Source: JAGKXB01 sp964498835 (GTDB lineage Bacteria; Pseudomonadota; Gammaproteobacteria; Burkholderiales; Burkholderiaceae_D). From it: 55,613 nt of DNA. Positions 8,411-17,742 of the stretch are shown piece after piece. The stretch spans positions 1 through 55,613 of the forward strand of contig CAZCIX010000010.1 of assembly GCA_964498835.1 (NCBI GenBank), given 5' to 3'. The translations under genes and the position numbers were made by a program. The notes under the pieces were generated by a model. The model worked only from the letters and a program-made list of their open reading frames with translations, did not search any database and was not told the origin of the DNA. Every line of letters begins with the position of its first letter. The stretch's first letter is position 1.

Positions 8411-9166
8411 ATGTCCGTTACTATGCGCGAAATGTTGGAAGCTGGTATTCATTTTGGTCATCAAACTCGTTTTTGGAATCCAAAGATGGCGCCGTTTATC
8501 TTTGGTCAGCGCAACAAAATCCATATTGTTAATCTGGAAAAAACCCTGGGTATGTACCAGGAAGCAATGAAATACATCCGTCAAGTATCCGCCAGTCGTG
8601 GCACGGTATTGATGGTTGGTACCAAACGTCAAGCACGTGAAATCATTGCTGCTGAAGCACAACGCGCTGGTGTTCCTTATGTTGATCAACGTTGGTTGGG
8701 TGGTATGTTGACCAACTTCAAAACAATTAAAACTTCCATCAAGCGCTTGAAAGAAATGGAAACATCCCTAGAAGATGGTTCTGTTGATAAATTGAGCAAA
8801 AAAGAAGCCTTGATGTTTCAACGCGAAATAGTCAAATTGCAAAAAGCAATTGGCGGTATCAAGGATATGGGTGGCGTGCCAGATGCGATTTTTGTGGTTG
8901 ACGTTGGTTACCACAAAGGTGCAATTACTGAGGCTGCAAAATTAGGGATTCCAGTGGTTGGTGTTGTTGATACTAACCACACACCAGAAGGTGTTACATA
9001 CGTTATTCCAGGTAATGATGATTCATCCAAAGCAATCGCTTTGTACGCTCGTGGCGTAGCAGATGCAATTCTTGAAGGTCGTGCTAATGCTGTGAACGAT
9101 GTGGTTGAATCTATCAAAGGTGATGCTGGTAACGATGACTTCGTGGAAGTTGAAGGTCAAGCTTAA
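8411..9166 (+). CDS. rpsB: 30S ribosomal protein S2
   Basis: A 251-residue S2, needed for late 30S assembly and recruitment of S1. Family signatures are plain: MREMLEAGIHFGHQTRFWNP at the N-terminus, LMVGTKRQA near 75-85, RWLGGMLTNF near 95-105 and PDAIFVVDV near 155-165. GGGGAAATT immediately before ATG 8411 is a good ribosome site. First gene of the rpsB-tsf-pyrH-frr block, with its own promoter and a structured leader, and separated from tsf by a hairpin terminator or attenuator. Confidence 0.98.
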   Translation: MSVTMREMLEAGIHFGHQTRFWNPKMAPFIFGQRNKIHIVNLEKTLGMYQEAMKYIRQVSASRGTVLMVGTKRQAREIIAAEAQRAGVPYVDQRWLGGMLTNFKTIKTSIKRLKEMETSLEDGSVDKLSKKEALMFQREIVKLQKAIGGIKDMGGVPDAIFVVDVGYHKGAITEAAKLGIPVVGVVDTNHTPEGVTYVIPGNDDSSKAIALYARGVADAILEGRANAVNDVVESIKGDAGNDDFVEVEGQA

Positions 9167-9205
9167 TAAAATTTAAATCAGAATTTGAATTCTGGTTTTC
9201 AATGT

Positions 9206-9243
9206 AAAAAAGGGGCGAAAAGCAGTAATTCGCTCCTTTTTTT
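9206..9243 (+). terminator. Intrinsic terminator / attenuator between rpsB and tsf
   Basis: GGGGCGAA (9212-9219) and TTCGCTCC (9229-9236) form an 8-bp stem with one G-U pair, followed by seven T. Partial termination here is a common way to set S2 to EF-Ts ratio. Confidence 0.85.
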
Positions 9244-9288
9244 AAATGATCATAAATATTTTTAGACGTAATAAGTTAGGAGAAAAAC

Positions 9289-10173
9289 ATGGCGGCAATT
9301 ACTGCAGCGATGGTAGGTGAATTACGCGCGAAAACTGACGCGCCTATGATGGAGTGTAAAAAAGCATTGACTGAAGCCAATGGCGATATGGACAAAGCGG
9401 AAGAGTTGTTGCGTGTGAAATTGGGTAGCAAAGCTTCTAAAGCTTCTTCCCGTATCGCTGCTGAAGGTGTTGTGGCGACTTATATTGCCAATGGCGTTGG
9501 TGCATTGGTTGAAGTGAACTGTGAAACCGATTTCGTTACTAAGAATGATGAATTTCTCGCTTTGGCAAATGCATGCGCCAAGTTGGTAGCTGAACACAAC
9601 CCGGTGGATGTTGCAGCGTTGTCCGCTTTGCCATTGGATGGCAAAACAGTAGAAGAACAACGCGCAGCGTTGGTGGGGCGTATTGGTGAAAATATGTCTA
9701 TTCGTCGTTTCTCTCGCTTTGAAACTGCTGGCGATAAATTGGCTTCTTATTTGCACGGCACGCGTATTGGTGTCATGGTGGCTTTTAATGCAGCGGATGA
9801 GCAAGTTGGTAAAGATGTGGCCATGCATGTTGCTGCGATGAAACCGGTTTCTTTGTCCGCCGAACAAGTACCTGCTGATTTGATCGAAAAAGAGCGTTCA
9901 ATCGCAGAACAAAAAGCCGCTGAATCAGGCAAACCAGCCGACATCGTTGCGAAAATGGTTGATGGTTCGGTACAAAAATACTTGAAAGAAGTGTCTTTGT
10001 TGAATCAGCCTTTTGTTAAAAATGACAAGCAAACAATCGAACAAATGTTGAAGGCTGCGAATGCAAGCGTGAAATCTTTCACCATGTATGTTGTTGGTGA
10101 GGGCATCGAAAAGAAACAAGATGATTTTGCTGCAGAAGTCGCTGCACAAGTAGCAGCAGCCAAACAAGCATAA
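9289..10173 (+). CDS. tsf: Translation elongation factor Ts
   Basis: A 294-residue EF-Ts, the nucleotide exchange factor that ejects GDP from EF-Tu. The N-terminal UBA-like domain has VGELRAKTDAPMMECKKAL (10-28) and the exchange core has the TDF motif in VNCETDFVTKNDEF (about 78-91). Length is typical. GGAG upstream of ATG 9289 is a good ribosome site. It follows rpsB after a terminator-like hairpin and is itself followed by a strong terminator. Confidence 0.98.
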   Translation: MAAITAAMVGELRAKTDAPMMECKKALTEANGDMDKAEELLRVKLGSKASKASSRIAAEGVVATYIANGVGALVEVNCETDFVTKNDEFLALANACAKLVAEHNPVDVAALSALPLDGKTVEEQRAALVGRIGENMSIRRFSRFETAGDKLASYLHGTRIGVMVAFNAADEQVGKDVAMHVAAMKPVSLSAEQVPADLIEKERSIAEQKAAESGKPADIVAKMVDGSVQKYLKEVSLLNQPFVKNDKQTIEQMLKAANASVKSFTMYVVGEGIEKKQDDFAAEVAAQVAAAKQA

Positions 10174-10293
10174 AAATTGTAATTGTTGTGTGTTGTTTAT
10201 CAGTATTTTTCAATGTTTTTTAATAAAATTTTTAGAAATTTTATTTCAAATAAACTGTTGAATTGCTGATTCGTGATAATGCGTAGTAGAAAG

Positions 10294-10315
10294 CGGGCCG
10301 AAAGGCCCGTTTTTT
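10294..10315 (+). terminator. Intrinsic terminator after tsf
   Basis: CGGGCC (10294-10299), GAAA tetraloop, GGCCCG (10304-10309), then six T. A textbook rho-independent terminator, 120 bp after tsf and 19 bp before pyrH. It should also limit read-through into pyrH. Confidence 0.93.
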
Positions 10316-10334
10316 AATCACAAGGAGTTCATTC

Positions 10335-11051
10335 ATGGCAAATCCCATTTATAAGCGCGTTCTTCTCAAACTCTCTGGTGAGGCTTTGATGGGGGATGAT
10401 CCATACGGTATTAATCACGCAACCATTGAGCGCATGGTCAATGATGTTGCTGAAGTAGCGAATTTGGGAGTGGAATTAGCGATTGTTATCGGCGGCGGAA
10501 ATATTTTCCGTGGCGTAGCACCGGGTGCCCAAGGAATGGATCGCGCAACGGCTGATTATATGGGTATGTTGGCAACGGTTATGAATTCTCTCGCTTTGGC
10601 CGATGCCATGCGTCATGCCGGTATCACCGCACGCGTTATGTCTGCTATCAGCATTGAGCAAATTGTAGAGCCCTATGTGCGCCCTAAAGCATTACAATAT
10701 TTAGAGGAAGGTAAAATTGTCGTGTTTGCTGCCGGTACGGGTAATCCATTTTTTACGACTGATACTGCAGCGGCTCTGCGCGGCTCTGAGATCAGTGCTG
10801 AAATCGTTCTTAAAGCAACAAAAGTGGATGGTGTGTATACCGCTGATCCTAAAAAGGATCCGAATGCAACACGTTATTCGACGATTACATTCAATGAAGC
10901 TATTTCCAAGCATTTGCAAGTCATGGATGCAACGGCTTTCGCGCTTTGTCGCGATCAAAAATTACCAATTAAAGTCTTTTCGATTATCAAACCTGGCGCT
11001 TTGAAAAGAGTCGTCATGGGTGAAGATGAAGGTACTTTGGTTCACGTATAA
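10335..11051 (+). CDS. pyrH: Uridylate kinase (UMP kinase)
   Basis: Phosphorylates UMP to UDP in pyrimidine nucleotide synthesis; bacterial type of the amino acid kinase fold, usually hexameric and GTP-activated. Of 238 residues, KRVLLKLSGEALMG (7-20) and IVIGGGNIFRG (about 50-60) are the phosphate loops, and RATADYMGMLATVMN (69-83) is the UMP-binding stretch. AAGGAG at 10322-10327 sets ATG 10335 as start. Between tsf and frr, as in most Proteobacteria. Confidence 0.98.
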   Translation: MANPIYKRVLLKLSGEALMGDDPYGINHATIERMVNDVAEVANLGVELAIVIGGGNIFRGVAPGAQGMDRATADYMGMLATVMNSLALADAMRHAGITARVMSAISIEQIVEPYVRPKALQYLEEGKIVVFAAGTGNPFFTTDTAAALRGSEISAEIVLKATKVDGVYTADPKKDPNATRYSTITFNEAISKHLQVMDATAFALCRDQKLPIKVFSIIKPGALKRVVMGEDEGTLVHV

Positions 11052-11107
11052 AAGATTAAAAATTACTTAAAAATTGCCTTAAAAGTTAGCTTAAAAGGAA
11101 AAGTTCT

Positions 11108-11677
11108 ATGAGTACAAGTAGTACAAGTGACGTTAAAAAAAATACTGAACAAAGAATGCATAAATCGATTGAAGCTTTAAAAGCCAATCTTGCTAAAGTA
11201 CGTACTGGACGAGCACATACAGGGATCTTGGATCATGTGCAGGTGGAATATTATGGCAATCCTACATTGTTGACCCAGGTTGCAAATGTGACATTGATTG
11301 ACGCACGTACACTGGGTGTTCAGCCTTGGGAAAAGAAAATGTTAAGTCTGGTTGAAAAAGCCATACGCGATGCAGATCTTGGCCTGAATCCTTCTACACA
11401 AGGTGAAATGATTCGCGTCCCTATGCCACCGTTGAACGAAGAGCGCCGTAAAGAAATGGTGAAGTTGGTTAAGGGGGAAGCGGAAGATGCAAAAATTTCG
11501 GTTCGCAATGTGCGTCGCGATGCCAACGAAGCATTAAAAAAATTATTGAAAGACAAAGTTTGCTCTGAAGATGAAGAGCGTCGTTCGCAAGATGAGATTC
11601 AAAAATTGACAGATAAATTTGTTGCTGACATCGATAAGATTGTTGTCGATAAAGAAAAAGAAATTTTGACGGTGTAA
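11108..11677 (+). CDS. frr: Ribosome recycling factor
   Basis: A 189-residue RRF that, with EF-G, splits the post-termination ribosome. The helical-domain signature KVRTGRAH (about 31-38) and the C-terminal block with MPPLNEERRKEMVKLVKGEAEDAKISVRNVRRDANEALKK (106-145 region) are complete. It begins with a few extra Ser/Thr residues (MSTSSTSD), a minor lineage feature. AAAAGGAAAAG precedes ATG 11108. Likely cotranscribed with pyrH and uppS. Confidence 0.98.
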   Translation: MSTSSTSDVKKNTEQRMHKSIEALKANLAKVRTGRAHTGILDHVQVEYYGNPTLLTQVANVTLIDARTLGVQPWEKKMLSLVEKAIRDADLGLNPSTQGEMIRVPMPPLNEERRKEMVKLVKGEAEDAKISVRNVRRDANEALKKLLKDKVCSEDEERRSQDEIQKLTDKFVADIDKIVVDKEKEILTV

Positions 11678-11712
11678 CGTAAATTTATTTTTTTATATTT
11701 TCTTATTTTTAA

Positions 11713-12468
11713 ATGTCATTTCTAAGTTCAACGCAAGCTGTGCCGAATACGCTTTCGGTGCCGCGCCACATTGCCATCATCATGGATGGCAATGGTCGTT
11801 GGGCAACTAAACGTTTTTTGCCGAGAGTGGCTGGTCATGCTCAGGGCGTGGAAGCAGTTAGGAAGGTTGTCGAAGCTAGTACTATACGAGGTGTGGAATA
11901 CCTAACGATTTTCGCCTTTAGTTCAGAAAATTGGCGTCGCCCAGTTGATGAAGTGTCGTTATTGATGCGTTTATTTATGACGGCATTAGAGAGAGAAGTG
12001 GCAAAAATGCATGCCAATGACATACGCCTGAAAATTGTGGGTGATTTGACGCGTTTTGATAAAAAAATGCAGGAAATGATCGCTCAAGCCGAACGTAAAA
12101 CTGCGAATAACAAAGGTTTAACTTTGACTATTTGTGCGAATTACGGCGGACGGTGGGACATCATGCAGGCCATTAATAAAATGATTGCTTTGCATCCAGG
12201 CACAACTACATTTAGCGAAGAAGCGTTGGCGCCACATTTGGCGATGGCTTACGCGCCAGAGCCAGATTTATTCATCCGTACTGGTGGGGAGCAGCGTATT
12301 TCGAATTTTCTTTTGTGGCAGTTAGCATATACAGAATTGTTTTTTACTCAAACTTACTGGCCAGATTTTGATGCTAAGGCGTTGGATGCTGCGATTGATT
12401 CGTATCAGCAGCGCGAAAGACGCTTTGGTCGCACTAGCGCCCAGTTGGCTGAACAGGTTACCAACTAA
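11713..12468 (+). CDS. uppS: Undecaprenyl diphosphate synthase
   Basis: cis-Prenyltransferase that builds C55 undecaprenyl diphosphate, the lipid carrier for peptidoglycan and O-antigen. Of 251 residues, HIAIIMDGNGRWA (about 20-32) carries the catalytic Asp and RTGGEQRISNFLLWQLAYTELFF (about 194-216) is the second family signature. The stop overlaps the cdsA start by one base (TAATG), so translation is coupled. Confidence 0.97.
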   Translation: MSFLSSTQAVPNTLSVPRHIAIIMDGNGRWATKRFLPRVAGHAQGVEAVRKVVEASTIRGVEYLTIFAFSSENWRRPVDEVSLLMRLFMTALEREVAKMHANDIRLKIVGDLTRFDKKMQEMIAQAERKTANNKGLTLTICANYGGRWDIMQAINKMIALHPGTTTFSEEALAPHLAMAYAPEPDLFIRTGGEQRISNFLLWQLAYTELFFTQTYWPDFDAKALDAAIDSYQQRERRFGRTSAQLAEQVTN

Positions 12469-13358
12469 TGTTAAAAGCCCGCATCATCACAGCATTGGTT
12501 TTACTCGCCATTTTGCTGCCCATCTTGTTTTCTCATTCTTTTATATTGTTTTCCATCGTTGCTATTGTGTTTTTTGGTACGGCGATTTGGGAAAGTCAGC
12601 GCTTGTTTATGAGCAAATTTCCTATTGCTGGCGCCTGCGTTTGGAGCATATTGTTCATTGATATTTTGTATATGCATCATACGGCTCAGGATCAAAAGGC
12701 AAGCTATTTGCCTTATTTGTTTTTTGCTAGTGCTGTTATTTGGGTGATACGGTTTGCGCCATTGTTGGTAATAGGTTTGCCAGTAATCAAAGTACAACAA
12801 GCTCAATCAACACGGCCAACTCAGAAAAAGGTGTTTGGTGATCATTTATTGCATGCTGTGTATAGCTTCACTATTTTGATTGCTTTCCTTGCTTTGCTTG
12901 TCTTATTTCAACATTCTGCTTTGTATTTGCTTTCAGTTATGGCGTTGGTTTGGATTGCAGATATCGGCGCGTATTTTGCTGGAAAAGCGTATGGTAAACG
13001 TAAATTGGCGCCATCCATTTCCCCAGGGAAATCATGGGAAGGTGCTTTAGGTGGTTGGCTGATGGTTTTATTTGCTGCTATTGTTAGTGTGGTCGCTAGC
13101 CAATCAATCTTTGTTTTGCAGGATACTTTTGCGGTGAAGGTTTTATCACATTGGGGTTGGTTGCGTTTGATGCTAGTGCTGACATTGATTGTGGCTGCCA
13201 GCGTAGTGGGCGATTTGTTTGAATCTCAACTTAAGCGCCGTGCCAATATGAAAGACAGCAGTCATTTATTGCCAGGGCATGGCGGTGTGCTCGATCGTAT
13301 TGATGCATTAATTCCCGTATTGCCACTCGCTGCGTTATTTGATTTTTTCTTAAATTAA
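12468..13358 (+). CDS. cdsA: Phosphatidate cytidylyltransferase (CDP-diglyceride synthase)
   Basis: An integral membrane enzyme making CDP-diacylglycerol, precursor of all phospholipids. The 296-residue protein has about eight hydrophobic segments and the CdsA signature near its C-terminus: SQLKRRANMKDSSHLLPGHG followed by GVLDRID, with the KR, KD, HGG and DRxD positions all kept. One-base overlap with uppS. At ~100 residues after the start a short hydrophilic insert (VQQAQSTRPTQKK) separates membrane segments. Confidence 0.96.
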   Translation: MLKARIITALVLLAILLPILFSHSFILFSIVAIVFFGTAIWESQRLFMSKFPIAGACVWSILFIDILYMHHTAQDQKASYLPYLFFASAVIWVIRFAPLLVIGLPVIKVQQAQSTRPTQKKVFGDHLLHAVYSFTILIAFLALLVLFQHSALYLLSVMALVWIADIGAYFAGKAYGKRKLAPSISPGKSWEGALGGWLMVLFAAIVSVVASQSIFVLQDTFAVKVLSHWGWLRLMLVLTLIVAASVVGDLFESQLKRRANMKDSSHLLPGHGGVLDRIDALIPVLPLAALFDFFLN

Positions 13359-13386
13359 AAATATTAATTAAAAATAAGGTAACCAT

Positions 13387-14574
13387 ATGCAGCGTATTAC
13401 GATATTGGGCGCAACAGGTTCAATCGGTGTTTCTACCTTGCAAGTGTTGGCGTTGCATCCTGATCGATATAGTGTTTATGCGCTGACTGCATACAGTCGT
13501 GTGGATGTACTTGCTGCGCAATGTGAGCAATTTCACCCTCAACGTGCTGTCGTTGGTACAGCGGATGCCGCGCTCGCCTTACAGCATTTATTGACACAAA
13601 AAGGCTTACAAATACAAGTTGATTACGGCACAGATGCATTGTGTGAAGTCGCCAGCGCAGCTGAATGCGATACAGTGATGGCTGCGATTGTAGGGGCAGC
13701 TGGTTTGGCGCCTACCTTAGCTGCGGCCAATGCAGGTAAAAAGATATTGTTGGCCAACAAGGAAGCGCTGGTGATGTCTGGGCGGTTGTTTATGGATGCT
13801 GTATCAAAAAATGGCGCCATGCTGTTGCCGATTGATAGCGAACACAATGCGATTTTTCAATGCTTGCCTTCAATAAGGCAACAAACTAAACAATCGCAAC
13901 AACCTTGTCATCAAGGCGTGGCAAAAATCATCTTAACCGCTTCGGGTGGACCATTTTTAAAGCGTGCCGTTAATACTTTAGATGCGGTCACACCAGAAGA
14001 AGCGGTGACGCATCCGAATTGGTCCATGGGCCGGAAGATTTCAGTCGATTCCGCCACCATGATGAATAAGGGCTTGGAAGTCATCGAAGCGCATTATTTA
14101 TTCGATGTTGCGGTGAATCAAATTGATGTGCTGATTCATCCTCAAAGCGTGATTCATTCTATGGTGTCGTATGTGGATGGTTCTGTAATTGCACAGTTGG
14201 GACAACCTGATATGCGCACGCCAATTGCGCATGCGTTAGCTTTTCCTGAGCGCATCATATCCGGCGTTGCATCACTTGATTTGGCTGAAATAGCGCAGTT
14301 GAATTTTGAACGTCCGGATTTTGAGCGTTTTCCTTGCCTGAAATTGGCTTATCAATCATTGCAAGCAGGTGGCACAGCACCAGCGATTTTGAATGCGGCC
14401 AATGAGGTGGCGGTTGAGGCATTTTTAAACAGGGAAATCGGCTTTCGTTTGATTGATCAAGTAATTGCACGCGTGATGGATAAGTTACCATCTACTTCCA
14501 TGAATAATTTAGAGGATTTATTTATACAAGATAAGGTGGCACGGGATTTAGCTCGTACGTGCTTACAATCATGA
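13387..14574 (+). CDS. dxr: 1-deoxy-D-xylulose 5-phosphate reductoisomerase
   Basis: Second step of the MEP isoprenoid pathway, feeding the neighbouring uppS product. The 395-residue enzyme has the NADPH loop GATGSIGVSTL (8-18), metal-binding IDSEHNAIFQ (about 149-158), and SMGRKISVDSATMMNKGLE (about 216-234). All family blocks are present. In most Betaproteobacteria the site-2 protease gene rseP comes next; here only 150 bp separate dxr from bamA and no rseP is present. Confidence 0.97.
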   Translation: MQRITILGATGSIGVSTLQVLALHPDRYSVYALTAYSRVDVLAAQCEQFHPQRAVVGTADAALALQHLLTQKGLQIQVDYGTDALCEVASAAECDTVMAAIVGAAGLAPTLAAANAGKKILLANKEALVMSGRLFMDAVSKNGAMLLPIDSEHNAIFQCLPSIRQQTKQSQQPCHQGVAKIILTASGGPFLKRAVNTLDAVTPEEAVTHPNWSMGRKISVDSATMMNKGLEVIEAHYLFDVAVNQIDVLIHPQSVIHSMVSYVDGSVIAQLGQPDMRTPIAHALAFPERIISGVASLDLAEIAQLNFERPDFERFPCLKLAYQSLQAGGTAPAILNAANEVAVEAFLNREIGFRLIDQVIARVMDKLPSTSMNNLEDLFIQDKVARDLARTCLQS

Positions 14575-14728
14575 ATTAGACCATTCTTGGATGGTCAGAT
14601 TGATGACTACAATTTTCAATGATATCGTTCGGCCTGCATCTTCGTTTTGAGTTTTGTTCAGGGTATTTAAACAAGATGTCTGACTATCAAGAGTTCATAA
14701 AGAATTCATAAATCTTAAGTTTTTATTG

Positions 14729-17071
14729 ATGAAATTACATTCCAAGTGTTTTGCGATGCCAAGTTTTTTTCGCCCCATGATTACAGCAACGGCTTCCGCC
14801 TCATTGTTGTGTTCCTTAGTGTTATCTTCAAACAATGCCTGGGCGGTCGATCCATTTGTTGTCAAAGATATTCGTGTAGAAGGAATCCAACGTACTGAAG
14901 CTGGAACGGTATTTAATTATTTACCTGTTCGTGTAGGCGATACTTTTACCGATGAAAAGAGTGTGACTGCGATCAAAGCTTTGTACGCGACGGGTTTTTT
15001 TAAAGATGTGCGTATCGAAGTCGAAGGAAATGTTTTAGTCGTAGTGATTGAAGAGCGGCCAACTATTTCAGTAGTCGAATTTTCAGGTATCAAAACCTTT
15101 GAGAAAGATGTATTGATTAAGGCATTAAAAGAAATTGGTGTTGCCGAATCACGCATTTTCGATAAAGCATCCATTGATCGTGCCGAGCAAGAGCTTAAAC
15201 GTCAGTATCTTTCTCGTGGTTTATATGGTGCACAAATTACGACTACCGTCACACCGATTGAACGTAATCGCGTCACGATTAATTTTTCTGTCGATGAAGG
15301 TGACGTATCCAAAATCAGAAAAATTAATATTATTGGTAATAAAGTTTTTTCAGATAAAGAATTATTGAAAGTGTTAAGTTTGACGACACCAGGCTTTTTC
15401 ACTTGGTATACGAAAGCAGATCAATATTCCAAACAAAAATTGAGCGGTGATATTGAAGCGTTGAAATCGTATTATCTGAATCGTGGCTATATTGAAATGC
15501 AGGTTGAGTCGACGCAGGTTTCGATTACACCGGATAAAAAAGATATTTTTATCACCATCAACATTAGCGAAGGCGAAAAATATACGGTTTCAGACATCAA
15601 ATTTGAAGGTGAAATGCTAGGCCGTGAAGCAGAGTTGAAATCGTTATTGCAGTTAAAAAAAGGTGATGTCTATTCTGGTGAAAAACTGGCGGATAGTGCC
15701 AAGAAAATTTCTGAGCGTATGGGGGATTTCGGCTACGCATTTGCCAACGTTAATGCTCATCCTGAAATGAATAAGGAAAAAAAGGAGGTCGCGTTTACTG
15801 TATTGATTGACCCAGGCAAACGTGTTTATGTACGGCGTGTTAATTTTTCTGGCAATACTGGAACTCGAGATGAAGTCATTCGACGTGAGTTCCGTCAATT
15901 TGAAAGTTCTTGGTACGATGGCAACAAAATTAGAGCATCTCGAGATAGGGTTGACCGCCTAGCGTACTTTAAAGATGTCAATATTGAAACGCCTGAAGTC
16001 GCTGGTACCTCTGATCAGGTTGATGTAAACGTGACTGTGACGGAGAAGCCAACTGGTAATTTCATGATCGGCGCTGGTTTTTCACAAAGTGATAAATTTA
16101 CTGTTAGTAGCTCGATTCAGCAGACCAATTTTGCCGGTAGTGGTAATACGGTTGGGTTGGATGTGAATACCAGTAAGTTGAATAGGACAATTGCTATATC
16201 ACATGTGAATCCTTACTTTACCGAAGATGGTGTGAGCCGTAGCATGGAAGTATTTTTACGTACTACACGTCCATCATTAATTAGTACAGGTGATTACACG
16301 GTTCAAACCAGTGGTAGCAATATTCGCTTTGGTGTGCCGTATTCTGAGTTGGATACTGTATTTTTTGGTATTGGGGTTGAACATACGAAAGTCGAAACAA
16401 CACCGACCAGCCCTGAGCGTTATTTGACTTATGTACAGGATTTTGGTGATGGCGTCACGGCGACGACCAATTCTTTCCCTTTGACTGCTGCCTGGCAAAG
16501 AGATAATCGAGATAGTGCACTCACTCCATCTGTTGGTCGTTATCAACGTGCTAATTTGGAATTGGGGTTGGTTGGCGACTTAAACTACTATCGTACGATC
16601 TATGAACATCAATATTTCAAGCCTGTTGCACGGAATGTTACATTGGCATTGAAGGGGGAATTTGATTATGGAAAAGGATTGGGTGGTAAGCCTTATCCAG
16701 TCTTTAAAAACTTTACTGCTGGTGGTATCGGTTCTGTGCGTGGGTTTGATAGTGCTTCATTAGGAACACTGGACAAAAATGGCGATCCATTGGGTGGTAG
16801 TAGCCGTTTGATAGGTAATGCCGAGTTGCAATTCCCATTCCCTGGCTCAGCGAATGATCGCACTTTGCGCTGGTTTACATTTCTTGATGCCGGTAATGTG
16901 TTTCAGGAAGGGCAAAAAATTAATATGTCAGAATTGAGGTACTCTGCTGGTATCGGTTTGAGTTGGGTTTCTCCAATAGGACCTTTAAAGTTGAGTTACG
17001 GTAAAGCGCTGAATGCCAAGCCTGAAGATAGATTGCGTAGTTTCGAGTTTCAAATGGGTACCGGTTTTTAA
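14729..17071 (+). CDS. bamA: Outer membrane protein assembly factor BamA
   Basis: Core of the BAM complex that inserts beta-barrels into the outer membrane. The ~780-residue precursor has a signal peptide ending at NNAWA|VDPF, five POTRA domains (about 40-440) and a C-terminal Omp85 barrel. The lid-lock VRGF motif lies in GGIGSVRGFDSASLG and the chain ends in a terminal Phe (QMGTGF), the barrel signal. The frame also has a TTG one codon upstream (14726); ATG 14729 is chosen. Followed by skp and the lipid A genes, the standard envelope cluster. Confidence 0.97.
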   Translation: MKLHSKCFAMPSFFRPMITATASASLLCSLVLSSNNAWAVDPFVVKDIRVEGIQRTEAGTVFNYLPVRVGDTFTDEKSVTAIKALYATGFFKDVRIEVEGNVLVVVIEERPTISVVEFSGIKTFEKDVLIKALKEIGVAESRIFDKASIDRAEQELKRQYLSRGLYGAQITTTVTPIERNRVTINFSVDEGDVSKIRKINIIGNKVFSDKELLKVLSLTTPGFFTWYTKADQYSKQKLSGDIEALKSYYLNRGYIEMQVESTQVSITPDKKDIFITINISEGEKYTVSDIKFEGEMLGREAELKSLLQLKKGDVYSGEKLADSAKKISERMGDFGYAFANVNAHPEMNKEKKEVAFTVLIDPGKRVYVRRVNFSGNTGTRDEVIRREFRQFESSWYDGNKIRASRDRVDRLAYFKDVNIETPEVAGTSDQVDVNVTVTEKPTGNFMIGAGFSQSDKFTVSSSIQQTNFAGSGNTVGLDVNTSKLNRTIAISHVNPYFTEDGVSRSMEVFLRTTRPSLISTGDYTVQTSGSNIRFGVPYSELDTVFFGIGVEHTKVETTPTSPERYLTYVQDFGDGVTATTNSFPLTAAWQRDNRDSALTPSVGRYQRANLELGLVGDLNYYRTIYEHQYFKPVARNVTLALKGEFDYGKGLGGKPYPVFKNFTAGGIGSVRGFDSASLGTLDKNGDPLGGSSRLIGNAELQFPFPGSANDRTLRWFTFLDAGNVFQEGQKINMSELRYSAGIGLSWVSPIGPLKLSYGKALNAKPEDRLRSFEFQMGTGF

Positions 17072-17136
17072 GTTGTTTTTATTTTTGTTTAATAAATTAT
17101 TTAATTTTTTAAATCTTTAATTTTTGGAGTACGACG

Positions 17137-17655
17137 TTGAAGTCTTTTATTAAAACCATTTCCTTATCAAAAATTGGCGTTGTGCTTGCTTTGTGTGCAT
17201 GTTCTTTGGCACAGGCACAAGTATCGAAAATAGGCTTTGTGAGCACTGAGCGTATTTTTCGTGAGGCAACTTTGGCGAAAGCTGCACAAAAAAAGATTGA
17301 GCAAGATTTTTCTAAACGTGACAAAGAATTGCAAGATATGGCGGCACGTTTGAAAGCTTTGTCAGAAAAAATGGATAAAGATTCTGTTCTTTTGACTGAG
17401 TCAGATCGTTTGAAGCGTCAACGTGAGTTAAATGATATTGATAAGGACTTTCAACGCAAGCAACGTGAATTCCGTGAAGATTTGACTCAACGCAAGAATG
17501 AAGAGTTGGCAATTGTGTTGGATCGTGCGCAAAAAGTGATCAAGCAAATTTGCGAAGCTGAAAAATACGACATTGTTTTCCAGGAAGCAGTGTGGTTTAG
17601 CCCACGTATCGATATTACTGACAAAGTGATTAAGCAACTTAATCAACCTAATTAG
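17137..17655 (+). CDS. skp: Periplasmic chaperone Skp/OmpH, TTG start
   Basis: A 172-residue Skp (OmpH family), the trimeric jellyfish-shaped chaperone that carries unfolded outer-membrane proteins to BAM. A signal peptide (to about residue 27, cleaving after AQAQ) precedes VSKIGFVSTERIFRE, then a long charged coiled coil (about 45-140) with KRQRELNDIDKDFQRKQREF. The start is TTG at 17137: GGAG at 17126-17129 is spaced 7 bp from it and no in-frame ATG or GTG gives a signal peptide. A weaker start may keep chaperone level below BamA. Confidence 0.94.
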   Translation: MKSFIKTISLSKIGVVLALCACSLAQAQVSKIGFVSTERIFREATLAKAAQKKIEQDFSKRDKELQDMAARLKALSEKMDKDSVLLTESDRLKRQRELNDIDKDFQRKQREFREDLTQRKNEELAIVLDRAQKVIKQICEAEKYDIVFQEAVWFSPRIDITDKVIKQLNQPN

Positions 17656-17742
17656 GCTGATTGGTCATCAAATCCATAGCGCGTAAGGGTAGTTGTTATA
17701 GTTTCCCTTAAATTCGAACTTTAACTTTAAAAATTCGCAATC

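Noticed and set aside
9322..9867. Minus-strand frame of 181 codons opposite tsf.
   Set aside because: Shadow of tsf; Phe/His-rich sequence typical of antisense translation.
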